Origin: Paracoccaceae bacterium
GTDB taxonomy: Bacteria; Pseudomonadota; Alphaproteobacteria; Rhodobacterales; Rhodobacteraceae
Length of the DNA: 5,240 bases
Assembly: GCA_016764835.1 (NCBI GenBank)
Contig: JAESRD010000286.1
Span: 1-5,240, forward strand
Direction: 5' to 3'
Positions 1-5,240 of the stretch are shown piece by piece. Every line of letters starts with the position of its first letter. Positions within the stretch are counted from its first letter, which is position 1. Position numbers and translations under genes: made by a program. Below the pieces are notes generated by a model that was given only the letters and a program-made list of their open reading frames with translations, had not been told where the DNA came from and did not search any database.

Positions 1-1481
1 ATGAAACATTTGAAGCGTCTGAGCGGGCGCGCGACACCGCACAAGATCAGGCGCGCGATACGGCTGGGCTGCTATCTTCCGGCGAGGCGATATTGGACGA
101 CCGAAATATGCAGCTTGATGCGCTGGCAAAACCGCAGCGCGACCGTGCTGTTTGGCACTCGCTTTTGGCGGCGGCAAATGTGGCAAAGACCGAGCTGGAG
201 AATGACCAACGGTTCGCTGATTTGCAGCAGCGCTTGGCCAAGGTTGAAGCCACGTTCGCCGCCGCCGAGAAAGACCGCACAGAGGCGGCCCAAGACGTAG
301 CCCGCCAAAGCGAGGCCAGCTCAAACGCGCAGACAGCGCTTGAGACGACATTGTCAGAAATCCCAACAAAATGGCAAAATGGCACGGTGTTAGCCGAGGC
401 GCATGCGACAGCAAAGGCCGTGCAAGAACGATTGGAGTTGAGCCATACCGCCGCGGTTGCCGCAGAGAAAACAGCGGCCCTTGTTTTCGCTTCGGCACAA
501 GAGGCGCTCAGGCATGCGACGGCAGCTTTGGCGCGTGTCCAGTCAGCGGCGCAGGCAGCTGAGGCCTCGTTTTCACAGCGTTTGGAACAATCGAAACTTA
601 GCGAAGATGGCTATGCACTGGCCAAAGCTGACATTGCCGACCTGCGCGATTTGGAGGCAACTATTCAAAGCCACAACAACAAGATTGCGTCAAATTCCGA
701 CCATCTGACCCGGCTTGCGGCAGAGATTGGCGGCAGGATACACCCCGATCTTGAGGCACTGAAAACCGCCGCCCAAACTTGCCAAACCAAGTTGGAGGAA
801 GCGCAAAAGTTGCAATCTCGGCTGATAACAGAATTGGCGCGCAAAAGTCATGTGTTGGATTTGGTGGCCAAACTTTCAGCCCAAATCAGCAAGTTAGAGG
901 CTGAATTCGCACCGTTGGGTGAGGTTTCCAAACTTGTAAACGGTGAGAATGATCTAAAAGTCAGGCTGCCAGATTTTGCCATTGCCGCCATGTTTGATGA
1001 GGTTCTGAGTGCGGCCAACCTGCGGCTTGGGCCGATGACCAACCAGCGCTATCAGCTGCACCGCCCGGTTGAAACGACGGGCGGGCGCACGAAACGAGGC
1101 CTCGATATTGCGGTGTTTGACGCCAACACCGAAAAATCGCGCTCGACCACCAGCTTGTCTGGAGGCGAAGGGTTTCAGGCCTCGCTGGCCTTGGCCTTGG
1201 GGCTGTCAGATGTGGTGCAGCAAAACAGCGGCGGCATCAAGCTAGACGCGATATTTATTGATGAGGGCTTTGGCACATTGGACCAAGAGACCCTCGACAC
1301 GGCGCTCGACACGCTGTGCGCTTTGGCAGGTGAGCGGCGCGCTGTTGGGTTGATTTCACATACGGAGCAGGTCAAAAACCTGATCACCGAGGGCTTTGAT
1401 ATTGAGGTCACGCCGAGCGGCTCGCATATTCACGCCCGCACCAGCGCGCGCTCGCTATTTTCGCCGCAGCTCTTCGGCTAA
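1..1481 (+). CDS. sbcC: SbcC, ATPase subunit of SbcCD nuclease (5'-truncated by window edge)
   Basis: SbcC is the SMC/Rad50-type ATPase that partners the SbcD (Mre11-type) nuclease to open DNA hairpins and process double-strand ends in the cytoplasm. The frame is open from base 3 to the TAA at 1479-1481, giving 492 residues with no start in view. An internal TTG at 93 is not the true start, because the frame continues upstream. Residues about 1-300 are Ala/Glu/Gln/Lys-rich coiled coil, followed by the C-terminal ATPase lobe. The ABC signature LSGGEGF starts at residue 385. Walker B (LDAIFIDE) is at 414-421 with catalytic Glu421, the D-loop GFGTLD at 422-427 and the switch His453 in LISH. The fragment contains no CxxC, so the zinc hook and Walker A must lie upstream, as expected for a protein of about 1000-1250 residues. 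sbcD is usually the gene just before sbcC but is not visible here. The 3' end overlaps the convergent LysR gene. RecN or a generic SMC is less likely given the SbcC-like signature and Walker B spacing. Confidence 0.93.
   Translation, partial: ETFEASERARDTAQDQARDTAGLLSSGEAILDDRNMQLDALAKPQRDRAVWHSLLAAANVAKTELENDQRFADLQQRLAKVEATFAAAEKDRTEAAQDVARQSEASSNAQTALETTLSEIPTKWQNGTVLAEAHATAKAVQERLELSHTAAVAAEKTAALVFASAQEALRHATAALARVQSAAQAAEASFSQRLEQSKLSEDGYALAKADIADLRDLEATIQSHNNKIASNSDHLTRLAAEIGGRIHPDLEALKTAAQTCQTKLEEAQKLQSRLITELARKSHVLDLVAKLSAQISKLEAEFAPLGEVSKLVNGENDLKVRLPDFAIAAMFDEVLSAANLRLGPMTNQRYQLHRPVETTGGRTKRGLDIAVFDANTEKSRSTTSLSGGEGFQASLALALGLSDVVQQNSGGIKLDAIFIDEGFGTLDQETLDTALDTLCALAGERRAVGLISHTEQVKNLITEGFDIEVTPSGSHIHARTSARSLFSPQLFG
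367..382. repeat. 8-bp perfect tandem repeat inside sbcC
   Basis: CAAAATGG occurs twice head to tail (367-374 and 375-382), encoding part of T-K-W-Q-N-G in the coiled-coil region. The unit is not a multiple of three, so loss or gain of a copy would frameshift sbcC. It is probably a chance repeat. Confidence 0.6.
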
Positions 1482-2357
1482 AAAGTCGTAGACCATACGA
1501 ATGCGCCTGCTGGTGTTCAACTCCCGGTGCGCGACCAGCCAAATTGGGAATGTCAGCGGCTCAAGGTCAGGCAGAACCCGGCGCACAAGCGGGTCAGCAT
1601 CGCCGATATAGGCGTCGAGAATGCCAATCGCCACGCCTTGGCGGACCAACTCCCACATCACCAGATAGCTCTCGGTCAGGAGCGGAAAGTTGGCCTCTGT
1701 CAGGCCGAGGCCCAATGTGTTGAGCCCTTTCATCAACATGCCCGAATGGTCGAGATTGATGAAGTCTGCATGGCGCAAATCATAGGGTTTTGTCGGATTG
1801 CCCAGCTTTTCAATAAATTGCGGCGTCGCATAGAGACAAGCCTCGGCGTCGCCCACTTTTTTGGCAATAAGGTCAGGCTCGGTTGGCCGAAACGAACGAA
1901 TGGCAATGTCTGCCTCGCGCCGCCGCAGGTCACTGGCCTGGTTTGACACGACAATTTCAACGGAGATGCCGGGCTCAAGCGCCCGGAGTTTGGCAATGAT
2001 TGGCGGCAGCAAAACGGCGGCATACGTCTCACTGGCCGATATGCAGATTGTGCCAGCAATAGCCTGAGATTGGCCAAGCGCGGCGAGCGGCATGCGCCCG
2101 GCCGCATGGCCCATTTCGCGCACATGTTCCAACAGTTCCAACCCGCTCGGCGTCAGGGTCAGGCCGCGCCCGAGGCGCTCAAAAAGCACAACACCCAGCT
2201 CTTGCTCGAGCCCATCAACTTGGCGGCCAAGGGTCGGTTGCGCCATACCAAGCGCCCGGGCTGCCGCCGACAGCGAACCCTCTTCCGCTGTAACCAAAAA
2301 GGCCCGCGCCTTGTTCCAATCAAATTTTACCGCGCGCCAATCCATGCGGATATGCAT
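1455..2357 (-). CDS. LysR-family transcriptional regulator
   Basis: This is a cytoplasmic DNA-binding regulator of 300 residues, the usual LysR length. An N-terminal winged helix-turn-helix spans about 12-70, with the helix-turn-helix at about 29-48 (SLSAAARALGMAQPTLGRQV). It is followed by the typical FERLGRGLTLTPSG wing. A linker helix runs to about 90. The periplasmic-binding-protein-like effector domain spans about 100-295 and includes the family hallmark RREADIAIR at 146-154. I chose ATG 2357 because a weak GAG (2368-2366) lies 8 nt upstream. ATG 2345 (M5) has no ribosome binding site but would nearly coincide with a transcript start if the TTGACT at 2380-2375 is the -35 box, so a leaderless shorter form is possible. 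The gene is divergent from the DUF4386-MDR operon, the classic arrangement for a LysR regulator and its target, and probably autoregulated through the dyad at 2376-2407. The effector is unknown. Its last 27 bp overlap the end of sbcC. Confidence 0.93.
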   Translation of the reverse strand: MHIRMDWRAVKFDWNKARAFLVTAEEGSLSAAARALGMAQPTLGRQVDGLEQELGVVLFERLGRGLTLTPSGLELLEHVREMGHAAGRMPLAALGQSQAIAGTICISASETYAAVLLPPIIAKLRALEPGISVEIVVSNQASDLRRREADIAIRSFRPTEPDLIAKKVGDAEACLYATPQFIEKLGNPTKPYDLRHADFINLDHSGMLMKGLNTLGLGLTEANFPLLTESYLVMWELVRQGVAIGILDAYIGDADPLVRRVLPDLEPLTFPIWLVAHRELNTSRRIRMVYDFLAEELRRK

Positions 2358-2493
2358 ATCAATTTCTCATATTTAGTCAATTCGCATTGGTCAGATTGCG
2401 GATTAACAAGGGCCAAGGCAAACCAATATGGGGCCTTTGGGAAACCGGCCCACCACCGCGCCAATGCGGGAATACAAATGTGAAAGACACAGC
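2358..2493. promoter_or_regulatory. Divergent promoter region between lysR and the DUF4386 gene
   Basis: This 136-bp non-coding stretch must hold the promoters of both divergent units. On the minus strand TTGACT (2380-2375) resembles a -35 box, but no strong -10 box follows at standard spacing (TATGCA at 2358-2353 is the best). On the plus strand TTAACA (2403-2408) matches the -35 consensus at 5 of 6 positions, with a weak CAATAT (2424-2429) 15 bp further on. Both -35-like boxes fall on the arms of the dyad, consistent with control of both directions. A second, weaker inverted repeat is CCAAGGC (2413-2419) against GCCTTTGG (2433-2440), with one bulged base. The exact promoters are uncertain. 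Confidence 0.45.
2376..2407. promoter_or_regulatory. Candidate LysR operator (32-bp imperfect dyad)
   Basis: The left arm GTCAATTCGCA (2376-2386) and right arm TGCGGATTAAC (2397-2407) are reverse complements at 9 of 11 positions and are separated by 10 bp (TTGGTCAGAT). The dyad lies 18 bp upstream of the lysR ATG and 86 bp upstream of the DUF4386 ATG, a normal position for a LysR site that represses its own gene and activates the divergent one. It is not centred as an exact T-N11-A motif. The symmetry is seen directly; binding by this LysR is inferred. Confidence 0.5.
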
Positions 2494-3168
2494 ATGACCC
2501 ATCAAATTCAAAGCATCTCCCAGCCGCGCCTCGCTGGTGCGCTCTATCTTGGCATCGCAATTTTTGGTGGCTTCAGCATCGGCTATGTCCCACAAGTTAT
2601 TATCGCGGCGGGTGATGCGGCGGCGACAACTGCCAATCTGAGCGCCAATTTGAGTCTGCATAAATCCGGCATATTCGCTGATATTATTGTCATCCTATTT
2701 GAGCTGGTACTGACGGCGATCTTGTATGTTTTATTTCGCGATGCCAGCCCAACGCTCTGCATCATCGCCCTCATCTCGCGTGCTGGTATGATTACGGTAA
2801 TGGGCATTAACCTGCTGCTCTGGGTCATGCCACTGGCGCTTATCAACAGCGGTCTTGCCGGGCATGAAGCGCTGATTGTGCTGTTCTTCGACATTCACAC
2901 ATTGGGCGTTTTTGTTTGGCAATTGTTCTTTGGCCTGCATCTTTTGGCGTTAGGATGGACTATTATCCGCACCGATCTTGTGCCGCATTTTCTTGGCTGG
3001 GGCCTCTTTGTTGGCGCCTTTGGCTATTTATTCCAAGGCATTGTTGAGCTGATTATTGTTGATGTCCCTGCGATAGATCTCTTTGCCGGCGGTCTTTTGG
3101 TTATCGTCACAATTTCAGAGCTTAGTTTCGGGGTTTGGTTGCTCATTTGGGGGCCAAAGCGCCTGTAA
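2494..3168 (+). CDS. DUF4386-family integral membrane protein
   Basis: This 224-residue protein of unknown function is almost entirely hydrophobic. About six membrane helices are visible, roughly at residues 13-36, 59-81, 87-115, 136-157, 166-190 and 196-218. The N-terminal RLAGALYLGI segment, the GDAAATTANLSANLSLHKSG loop (40-59) and the ADIIVILFELVLTAILYVLFR second helix are typical of the DUF4386 family. I start it at ATG 2494 (MTHQIQ), preceded by a weak GAAAGA. The in-frame ATGs at 2428 and 2464 would add a Pro/Arg-rich polar extension that does not look like the family. It sits in the inner membrane by prediction. Its gene is 43 bp upstream of the MDR oxidoreductase on the same strand, with no terminator between, so the two are probably co-transcribed under the divergent LysR. 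A role as a quinone-related or transport partner of the enzyme would be speculation. Confidence 0.85.
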   Translation: MTHQIQSISQPRLAGALYLGIAIFGGFSIGYVPQVIIAAGDAAATTANLSANLSLHKSGIFADIIVILFELVLTAILYVLFRDASPTLCIIALISRAGMITVMGINLLLWVMPLALINSGLAGHEALIVLFFDIHTLGVFVWQLFFGLHLLALGWTIIRTDLVPHFLGWGLFVGAFGYLFQGIVELIIVDVPAIDLFAGGLLVIVTISELSFGVWLLIWGPKRL

Positions 3169-3199
3169 TCGCACAGTTTAGTCCTCTAATTCCGAAGTT

Positions 3200-3205
3200 A
3201 AGGAA
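3200..3205 (+). promoter_or_regulatory. Ribosome binding site of the MDR gene
   Basis: AAGGAA lies with its GGA core 7 nt before ATG 3212. It is the clearest Shine-Dalgarno sequence on the plus strand and fixes the MDR start. It lies in the 43-bp gap after the DUF4386 stop, which has no hairpin, supporting one transcript for the two genes. Confidence 0.75.
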
Positions 3206-3211
3206 CGCAAA

Positions 3212-4198
3212 ATGCAAGCTTATATCTACACCCAATATGGCCCGCCAGAAGTACTGAAAATGGTAGAAATACCAACTCCGAAACCCGGCGAGAACGAGGT
3301 CTTGATCAAGACCTATGCAACAACAGTGAGCAGCGGCGACTGGCGCGCCCGATCGCTGACAGTGCCTGCCGGATTGGGGCTGATCGCCCGGCTGGTCTTT
3401 GGTATCTCTCGGCCGCGCAAACCTGTGCTGGGCACAGAACTTTCGGGCGTAATCTGTGAGATCGGCGCAAAGGTGACTGACTATAAAACCGGTGACGCGG
3501 TGATTGCATTTCCGGGGGCGGGATTTGGCGCACATGCTGAATATTGCCTGATGCCGCAGGACGGCGCATTAGTAATAAAGCCGCAAAACTTGAGCTTCGC
3601 CGAGGCCGCTGCTCTGCCATTTGGCGGCACCACGGCCTATGACTTCTTGATAAACAAGGCCAAGTTACAGCCCGGCGAACATGTACTTATCAACGGCGCA
3701 TCTGGCTCAACCGGCACCGCTTTTGTGCAGTTGGCCAAACATTTCGGCGCGACGGTTACCGCGGTCTGCAGCCGGGCAAATTCGGGTCTGGTACGCAGCT
3801 TAGGTGCGGATCAGGTTATCGATTATCACAGCACAGATTTTTTCGGCCAGCCCAGAAAATACGACATTATTGTTGATACTGCGGGCACAGCACCTTGGGC
3901 GCGCGCAAAAAAATCATTGGCAAGCAACGGCCGTTTGGTGATCGTCAATGGCAGCCTATCTGATATGGTATTTGGCCCCTTACGGGCGCGTCTGTCTGGC
4001 AAACGGTTGGTCGGCGGCGTGGCGGGCGAAACCAAAGCGCTGTTACAGCATTTGGCAGAGCTGGCGGCGGCAGGTAAATTCCGTCCGGTGATAGATAGGT
4101 CCTACAGTTTTGAGCAAATGGTAAAAGCGCACACGCATGTTGATACCGGCCATAAGAAGGGCAATGTTGTTGTGGTTTTGATCAGGGCCAGTGATTGA
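3212..4198 (+). CDS. NAD(P)-dependent MDR oxidoreductase, quinone reductase-like (zinc-independent)
   Basis: This is a complete 328-residue medium-chain dehydrogenase/reductase, likely a cytoplasmic NADPH-dependent reductase of quinones, enones or similar electrophiles. The N-terminal GroES-like domain (about 1-125) includes GTELSGVICEIG (74-85) and the GDAVIAF strand. ALPFGGTTAYDFL (134-146) leads into the Rossmann domain, with the nucleotide motif NGASGSTG at 161-168 followed by FVQLAKHFGA. GADQVIDY (198-205) and the terminal KKGNVVVVL (315-323) are family features. The catalytic zinc ligands of true alcohol dehydrogenases are missing: VSSGDWRAR stands where the Cys would be, and there is no four-Cys structural zinc lobe. 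It therefore belongs with quinone oxidoreductase/reticulon-4-interacting-like proteins, although databases often name such proteins 'NAD(P)-dependent alcohol dehydrogenase'. The start is fixed by AAGGAA. It is the second gene of the presumed LysR-controlled operon. Substrate and cofactor preference cannot be read with certainty. Confidence 0.92.
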   Translation: MQAYIYTQYGPPEVLKMVEIPTPKPGENEVLIKTYATTVSSGDWRARSLTVPAGLGLIARLVFGISRPRKPVLGTELSGVICEIGAKVTDYKTGDAVIAFPGAGFGAHAEYCLMPQDGALVIKPQNLSFAEAAALPFGGTTAYDFLINKAKLQPGEHVLINGASGSTGTAFVQLAKHFGATVTAVCSRANSGLVRSLGADQVIDYHSTDFFGQPRKYDIIVDTAGTAPWARAKKSLASNGRLVIVNGSLSDMVFGPLRARLSGKRLVGGVAGETKALLQHLAELAAAGKFRPVIDRSYSFEQMVKAHTHVDTGHKKGNVVVVLIRASD

Positions 4199-4216
4199 AC
4201 AGGGCGGGTGATTGAA
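4183..4216. repeat. 17-bp tandem duplication spanning the MDR stop codon
   Basis: CAGGGCCAGTGATTGAA (4183-4199) is followed immediately by CAGGGCGGGTGATTGAA (4200-4216). The copies match at 15 of 17 positions, differing only at the seventh and eighth bases. The first copy encodes the last residues and contains the TGA (4196-4198); the second is non-coding and out of frame. The pattern suggests a local slippage duplication that left the protein end unchanged. It fills most of the 42-bp gap before the convergent gene, and no hairpin terminator is visible there. Confidence 0.8.
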
Positions 4217-4240
4217 AATTTAGCCAGAATCTCAAACCAG

Positions 4241-4957
4241 TTAACACTCTATGTCATGCGCCACGGGCTGGGGCCGATTGAACAAAAGGCGCAGGTTAAG
4301 CTTGATCAGATTTGCCCAAATCAGCGCCGGCAATGACTTGAAAAAATCAGGCGCAGACCCGGCACCTGCGCGGCGCAAAGTGCGCAAGGCTGGGGCCGGG
4401 TCTGCCGGGCGAAAATAGCTTTTGGCTGGCACAGGATCTCCGCGCAGCAGCGCCTTGAGAGCAGACCGTGTTGCGACCGGATTGTTCCACTCTGCGCGAA
4501 AGACAACGCAGCCGTTTTTGTTGATAATGAAGACCGCATTCGGCATGCCGCCAAAGGCCCGGTGGGCGGAGCCATCAAAATCGTCGACAAGAACCAGCCG
4601 GGTTTCGCCGTCTTCATCAACAAGCCGTTTGGCGCAGGCCAGTTTGGACGCGGCGTCATTGTGGCTGGGGATATCCTGGCCCGGATGCGCCTCGCGCACA
4701 TACAAGATCGCATTGCTGACCCTCCCGGCATGCAGATCAAGCTCTTCCATGGTTTTGCGGCGACTTTGGAACAAAGGGCAAGTGATGCTACCCAATTCTA
4801 ACACCAGAAAATCAGCCTCAAAATCCAAAAGAGCATGGGGCGTGCCGTCGCTGGTGGTTAGCAAAAAATCTGGGGCTTTTTGGCCGGGTATCGGGCCGGT
4901 GACAGTATCAAAATCATAATCCTCAGCGCTGAACGCACCGTAATTGTAATCGGCCAT
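4241..4957 (-). CDS. Thioredoxin-fold iodothyronine deiodinase-like protein (Cys form)
   Basis: This 238-residue protein has a thioredoxin-like fold. After a short N-terminal segment, PGQKAPDFLLTTSDG (24-38) opens a redoxin-type domain. The active-site stretch GSITCPLF (57-64) aligns with GSCTUPPF of animal deiodinases, so Cys60 (codon TGC) replaces selenocysteine. YVREAHPGQ (86-94) matches the deiodinase Y-x-E-E-A-H motif, giving Glu89 and His91. SHN with His99 matches the second conserved His, and MPNAVFIINKNGCVVFRAEWNNP (138-160) is the late strand-turn-strand region. Residues about 175-238 form an extra Pro/Arg- and Leu-rich tail outside the fold. No signal peptide is seen, so it is probably cytoplasmic. 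A strong AAGGGGG site supports ATG 4957. It is convergent with the MDR gene and lies alone on its strand in this window. Family membership (T4_deiodinase/redoxin-like) comes from motif recognition. A substrate, whether thiol-peroxide or halogenated aromatic, is not established for bacterial members. A generic peroxiredoxin-like protein is the alternative. Confidence 0.82.
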   Translation of the reverse strand: MADYNYGAFSAEDYDFDTVTGPIPGQKAPDFLLTTSDGTPHALLDFEADFLVLELGSITCPLFQSRRKTMEELDLHAGRVSNAILYVREAHPGQDIPSHNDAASKLACAKRLVDEDGETRLVLVDDFDGSAHRAFGGMPNAVFIINKNGCVVFRAEWNNPVATRSALKALLRGDPVPAKSYFRPADPAPALRTLRRAGAGSAPDFFKSLPALIWANLIKLNLRLLFNRPQPVAHDIEC

Positions 4958-5167
4958 TTATGCCCCCTTGTAAGCAAAGGTTTTGCGCCGCAATTGGCGT
5001 CCGCATTTTGGGTTCGGTCGCTGCGATGAGAACCAAACCTTTGGGCGTTGCTCACCATTATCAACCAACCGACATGCGGCGAATCGAGGGAAAAGCACCG
5101 TAGAACAGCCTAAGTATAGCAGGAAAATCACAGTAAAGGGGCGGTAAAGGCGCGGTCTAAAAACCAT
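4958..5167 (-). CDS. Doubtful small ORF upstream of the deiodinase-like gene
   Basis: From ATG 5167 a 69-residue frame runs to a TAA that directly abuts the ATG of the deiodinase-like gene. Its ATG overlaps the TAA (5169-5167) of another minus-strand frame that is open from the window edge, forming TAATG. The N-terminus has one hydrophobic stretch (FTVIFLLYLGCSTVLF) and the rest is basic and featureless. It has no ribosome binding site, mixed third positions and rare AGA/CTA/TTA codons, and it overlaps repeats that look regulatory. I recognise no family. The abutting stops and starts are the only argument for a coupled reading frame; more likely this is non-coding leader. Confidence 0.15.
   Translation of the reverse strand: MVFRPRLYRPFTVIFLLYLGCSTVLFPRFAACRLVDNGEQRPKVWFSSQRPNPKCGRQLRRKTFAYKGA
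4963..4969 (-). promoter_or_regulatory. Ribosome binding site of the deiodinase-like gene
   Basis: AAGGGGG, read on the minus strand, ends 5 nt before ATG 4957. It is a strong Shine-Dalgarno sequence that decides the start, and it directly follows the inner arm of the inverted repeat at 4975-5043. Confidence 0.75.
4975..5043. repeat. Long-range inverted repeat in the deiodinase-like gene leader
   Basis: CAAAGGTTT (4975-4983) and AAACCTTTG (5035-5043) are perfect reverse complements enclosing 51 bp. The enclosed segment contains a further small hairpin, CGCC-GCAATT-GGCG. In the minus-strand transcript the closing arm would end 5 nt before the AAGGGGG ribosome binding site, so folding could affect translation. 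The stem is only nine pairs with a long loop, so function is uncertain. Confidence 0.35.
5113..5118 (-). promoter_or_regulatory. -10-like hexamer for the deiodinase-like gene
   Basis: TATACT, read on the minus strand, matches the -10 consensus at 5 of 6 positions and would give a leader of about 150 nt. The sequence 16-18 bp upstream (CCCCTT region) is a poor -35 box, so if real this promoter probably needs an activator. The tandem repeat at 5133-5154 sits where such a protein would bind. Confidence 0.3.
5133..5154. repeat. 11-bp abutting direct repeat, possible regulator site
   Basis: GTAAAGGGGCG (5133-5143) is followed directly by GTAAAGGCGCG (5144-5154), identical at 10 of 11 positions. 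The period is about one helical turn, so both copies face the same side of the DNA, as expected for a dimeric or tandem-bound regulator. It covers the region where the -35 box of the putative minus-strand promoter would be. Confidence 0.45.
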
Positions 5168-5240
5168 TAACAAATGAGATTTGGGTCAGTGTTAAGCACC
5201 TTCAAAGTGAGTTTTATTGTGCCGCCGATTGTGCCTGCAT
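5168..5240. other. Right edge, no supported gene
   Basis: On the plus strand an ATG at 5174 opens a 22-codon frame (starting MRFGSVLSTF) that runs off the window without a ribosome binding site. On the minus strand a frame open from the edge stops at 5169-5167. Either could be the end of a real neighbouring gene, but neither is long enough to judge and no family is recognisable. Confidence 0.3.

Noticed and set aside
1..300. 99-codon plus-strand frame starting with ATG at base 1
   Set aside because: It overlaps the sbcC frame, is rich in Arg/Trp with no recognisable domain, and is a shadow of the real gene that is open from the window edge.
93..1481. TTG at 93 as the start of a complete 462-residue protein
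   Set aside because: The same frame is open back to base 3, and the encoded protein is only the C-terminal half of SbcC, lacking Walker A.
1527..1946. 139-codon plus-strand frame antisense to lysR
   Set aside because: It lies wholly within the LysR effector domain, and its sequence is a shadow with no recognisable features.
2428..2493. Longer DUF4386 protein starting at ATG 2428
   Set aside because: The 22 extra residues are polar and Pro/Arg-rich, lack a ribosome binding site and are unlike the family N-terminus; ATG 2494 fits better.
3143..3535. 130-codon minus-strand frame over the DUF4386-MDR junction
   Set aside because: It covers the MDR start and ribosome binding site, and its composition (Cys/His/Arg-rich) is typical of antisense shadows.
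4199..4240. Rho-independent terminator between the convergent MDR and deiodinase-like genes
   Set aside because: I could find no GC-rich stem followed by a T-run on either strand; only the 17-bp duplication is present.
4422..4919. 165-codon plus-strand frame antisense to the deiodinase-like gene
   Set aside because: Ser/Arg-rich composition, no family features and no ribosome binding site; the opposite strand carries clear motifs.

Overview
The window looks like a chromosomal segment of an alphaproteobacterium. GC is moderate (mid-50s % by eye), genes are tightly packed, and the protein families present are common in marine Rhodobacterales-like bacteria. That placement is inferred from composition and family mix and is not proven by a marker gene. 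I found no rRNA, tRNA, CRISPR array, insertion sequence or phage gene.

Layout. (1) At 1-1481 on the plus strand is the 3' part of a gene for SbcC, the ATPase subunit of the SbcCD (Rad50/Mre11-type) nuclease. It carries the returning coiled coil and the C-terminal ATPase half; the N-terminal half and zinc hook lie outside the window. (2) At 1455-2357 on the minus strand is a complete LysR-type regulator whose tail overlaps the tail of sbcC by 27 bp. (3) A 136-bp divergent intergenic region follows, containing an 11+11 bp imperfect dyad that is a good candidate LysR operator. (4) On the plus strand lies a probable two-gene operon: a six-helix DUF4386 membrane protein (2494-3168) and a zinc-independent quinone-oxidoreductase-like MDR enzyme (3212-4198). 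The stop codon of the MDR gene sits in a 17-bp tandem duplication. (5) Converging on that operon, on the minus strand (4241-4957), is a thioredoxin-fold protein of the iodothyronine deiodinase-like family, with cysteine at the position where animal deiodinases have selenocysteine. (6) The last 283 bp hold no convincing gene. They contain a good ribosome binding site for the deiodinase-like gene, a long-range inverted repeat, a -10-like hexamer, an 11-bp tandem repeat and a doubtful small ORF.

Working together. The LysR regulator, the dyad and the membrane protein/oxidoreductase pair form a plausible self-contained regulatory unit: a divergent LysR controls a small operon that reduces an electrophilic or quinone/enone-type compound. 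The inducer and substrate cannot be read from sequence. The deiodinase-like gene is a separate convergent transcription unit. It is the least characterised biology here, because bacterial members of this family have no settled function. Nothing amounts to a clearly new multi-gene system; the best leads are the Cys-form deiodinase homologue with its structured upstream region and the LysR-operator-DUF4386-MDR module.
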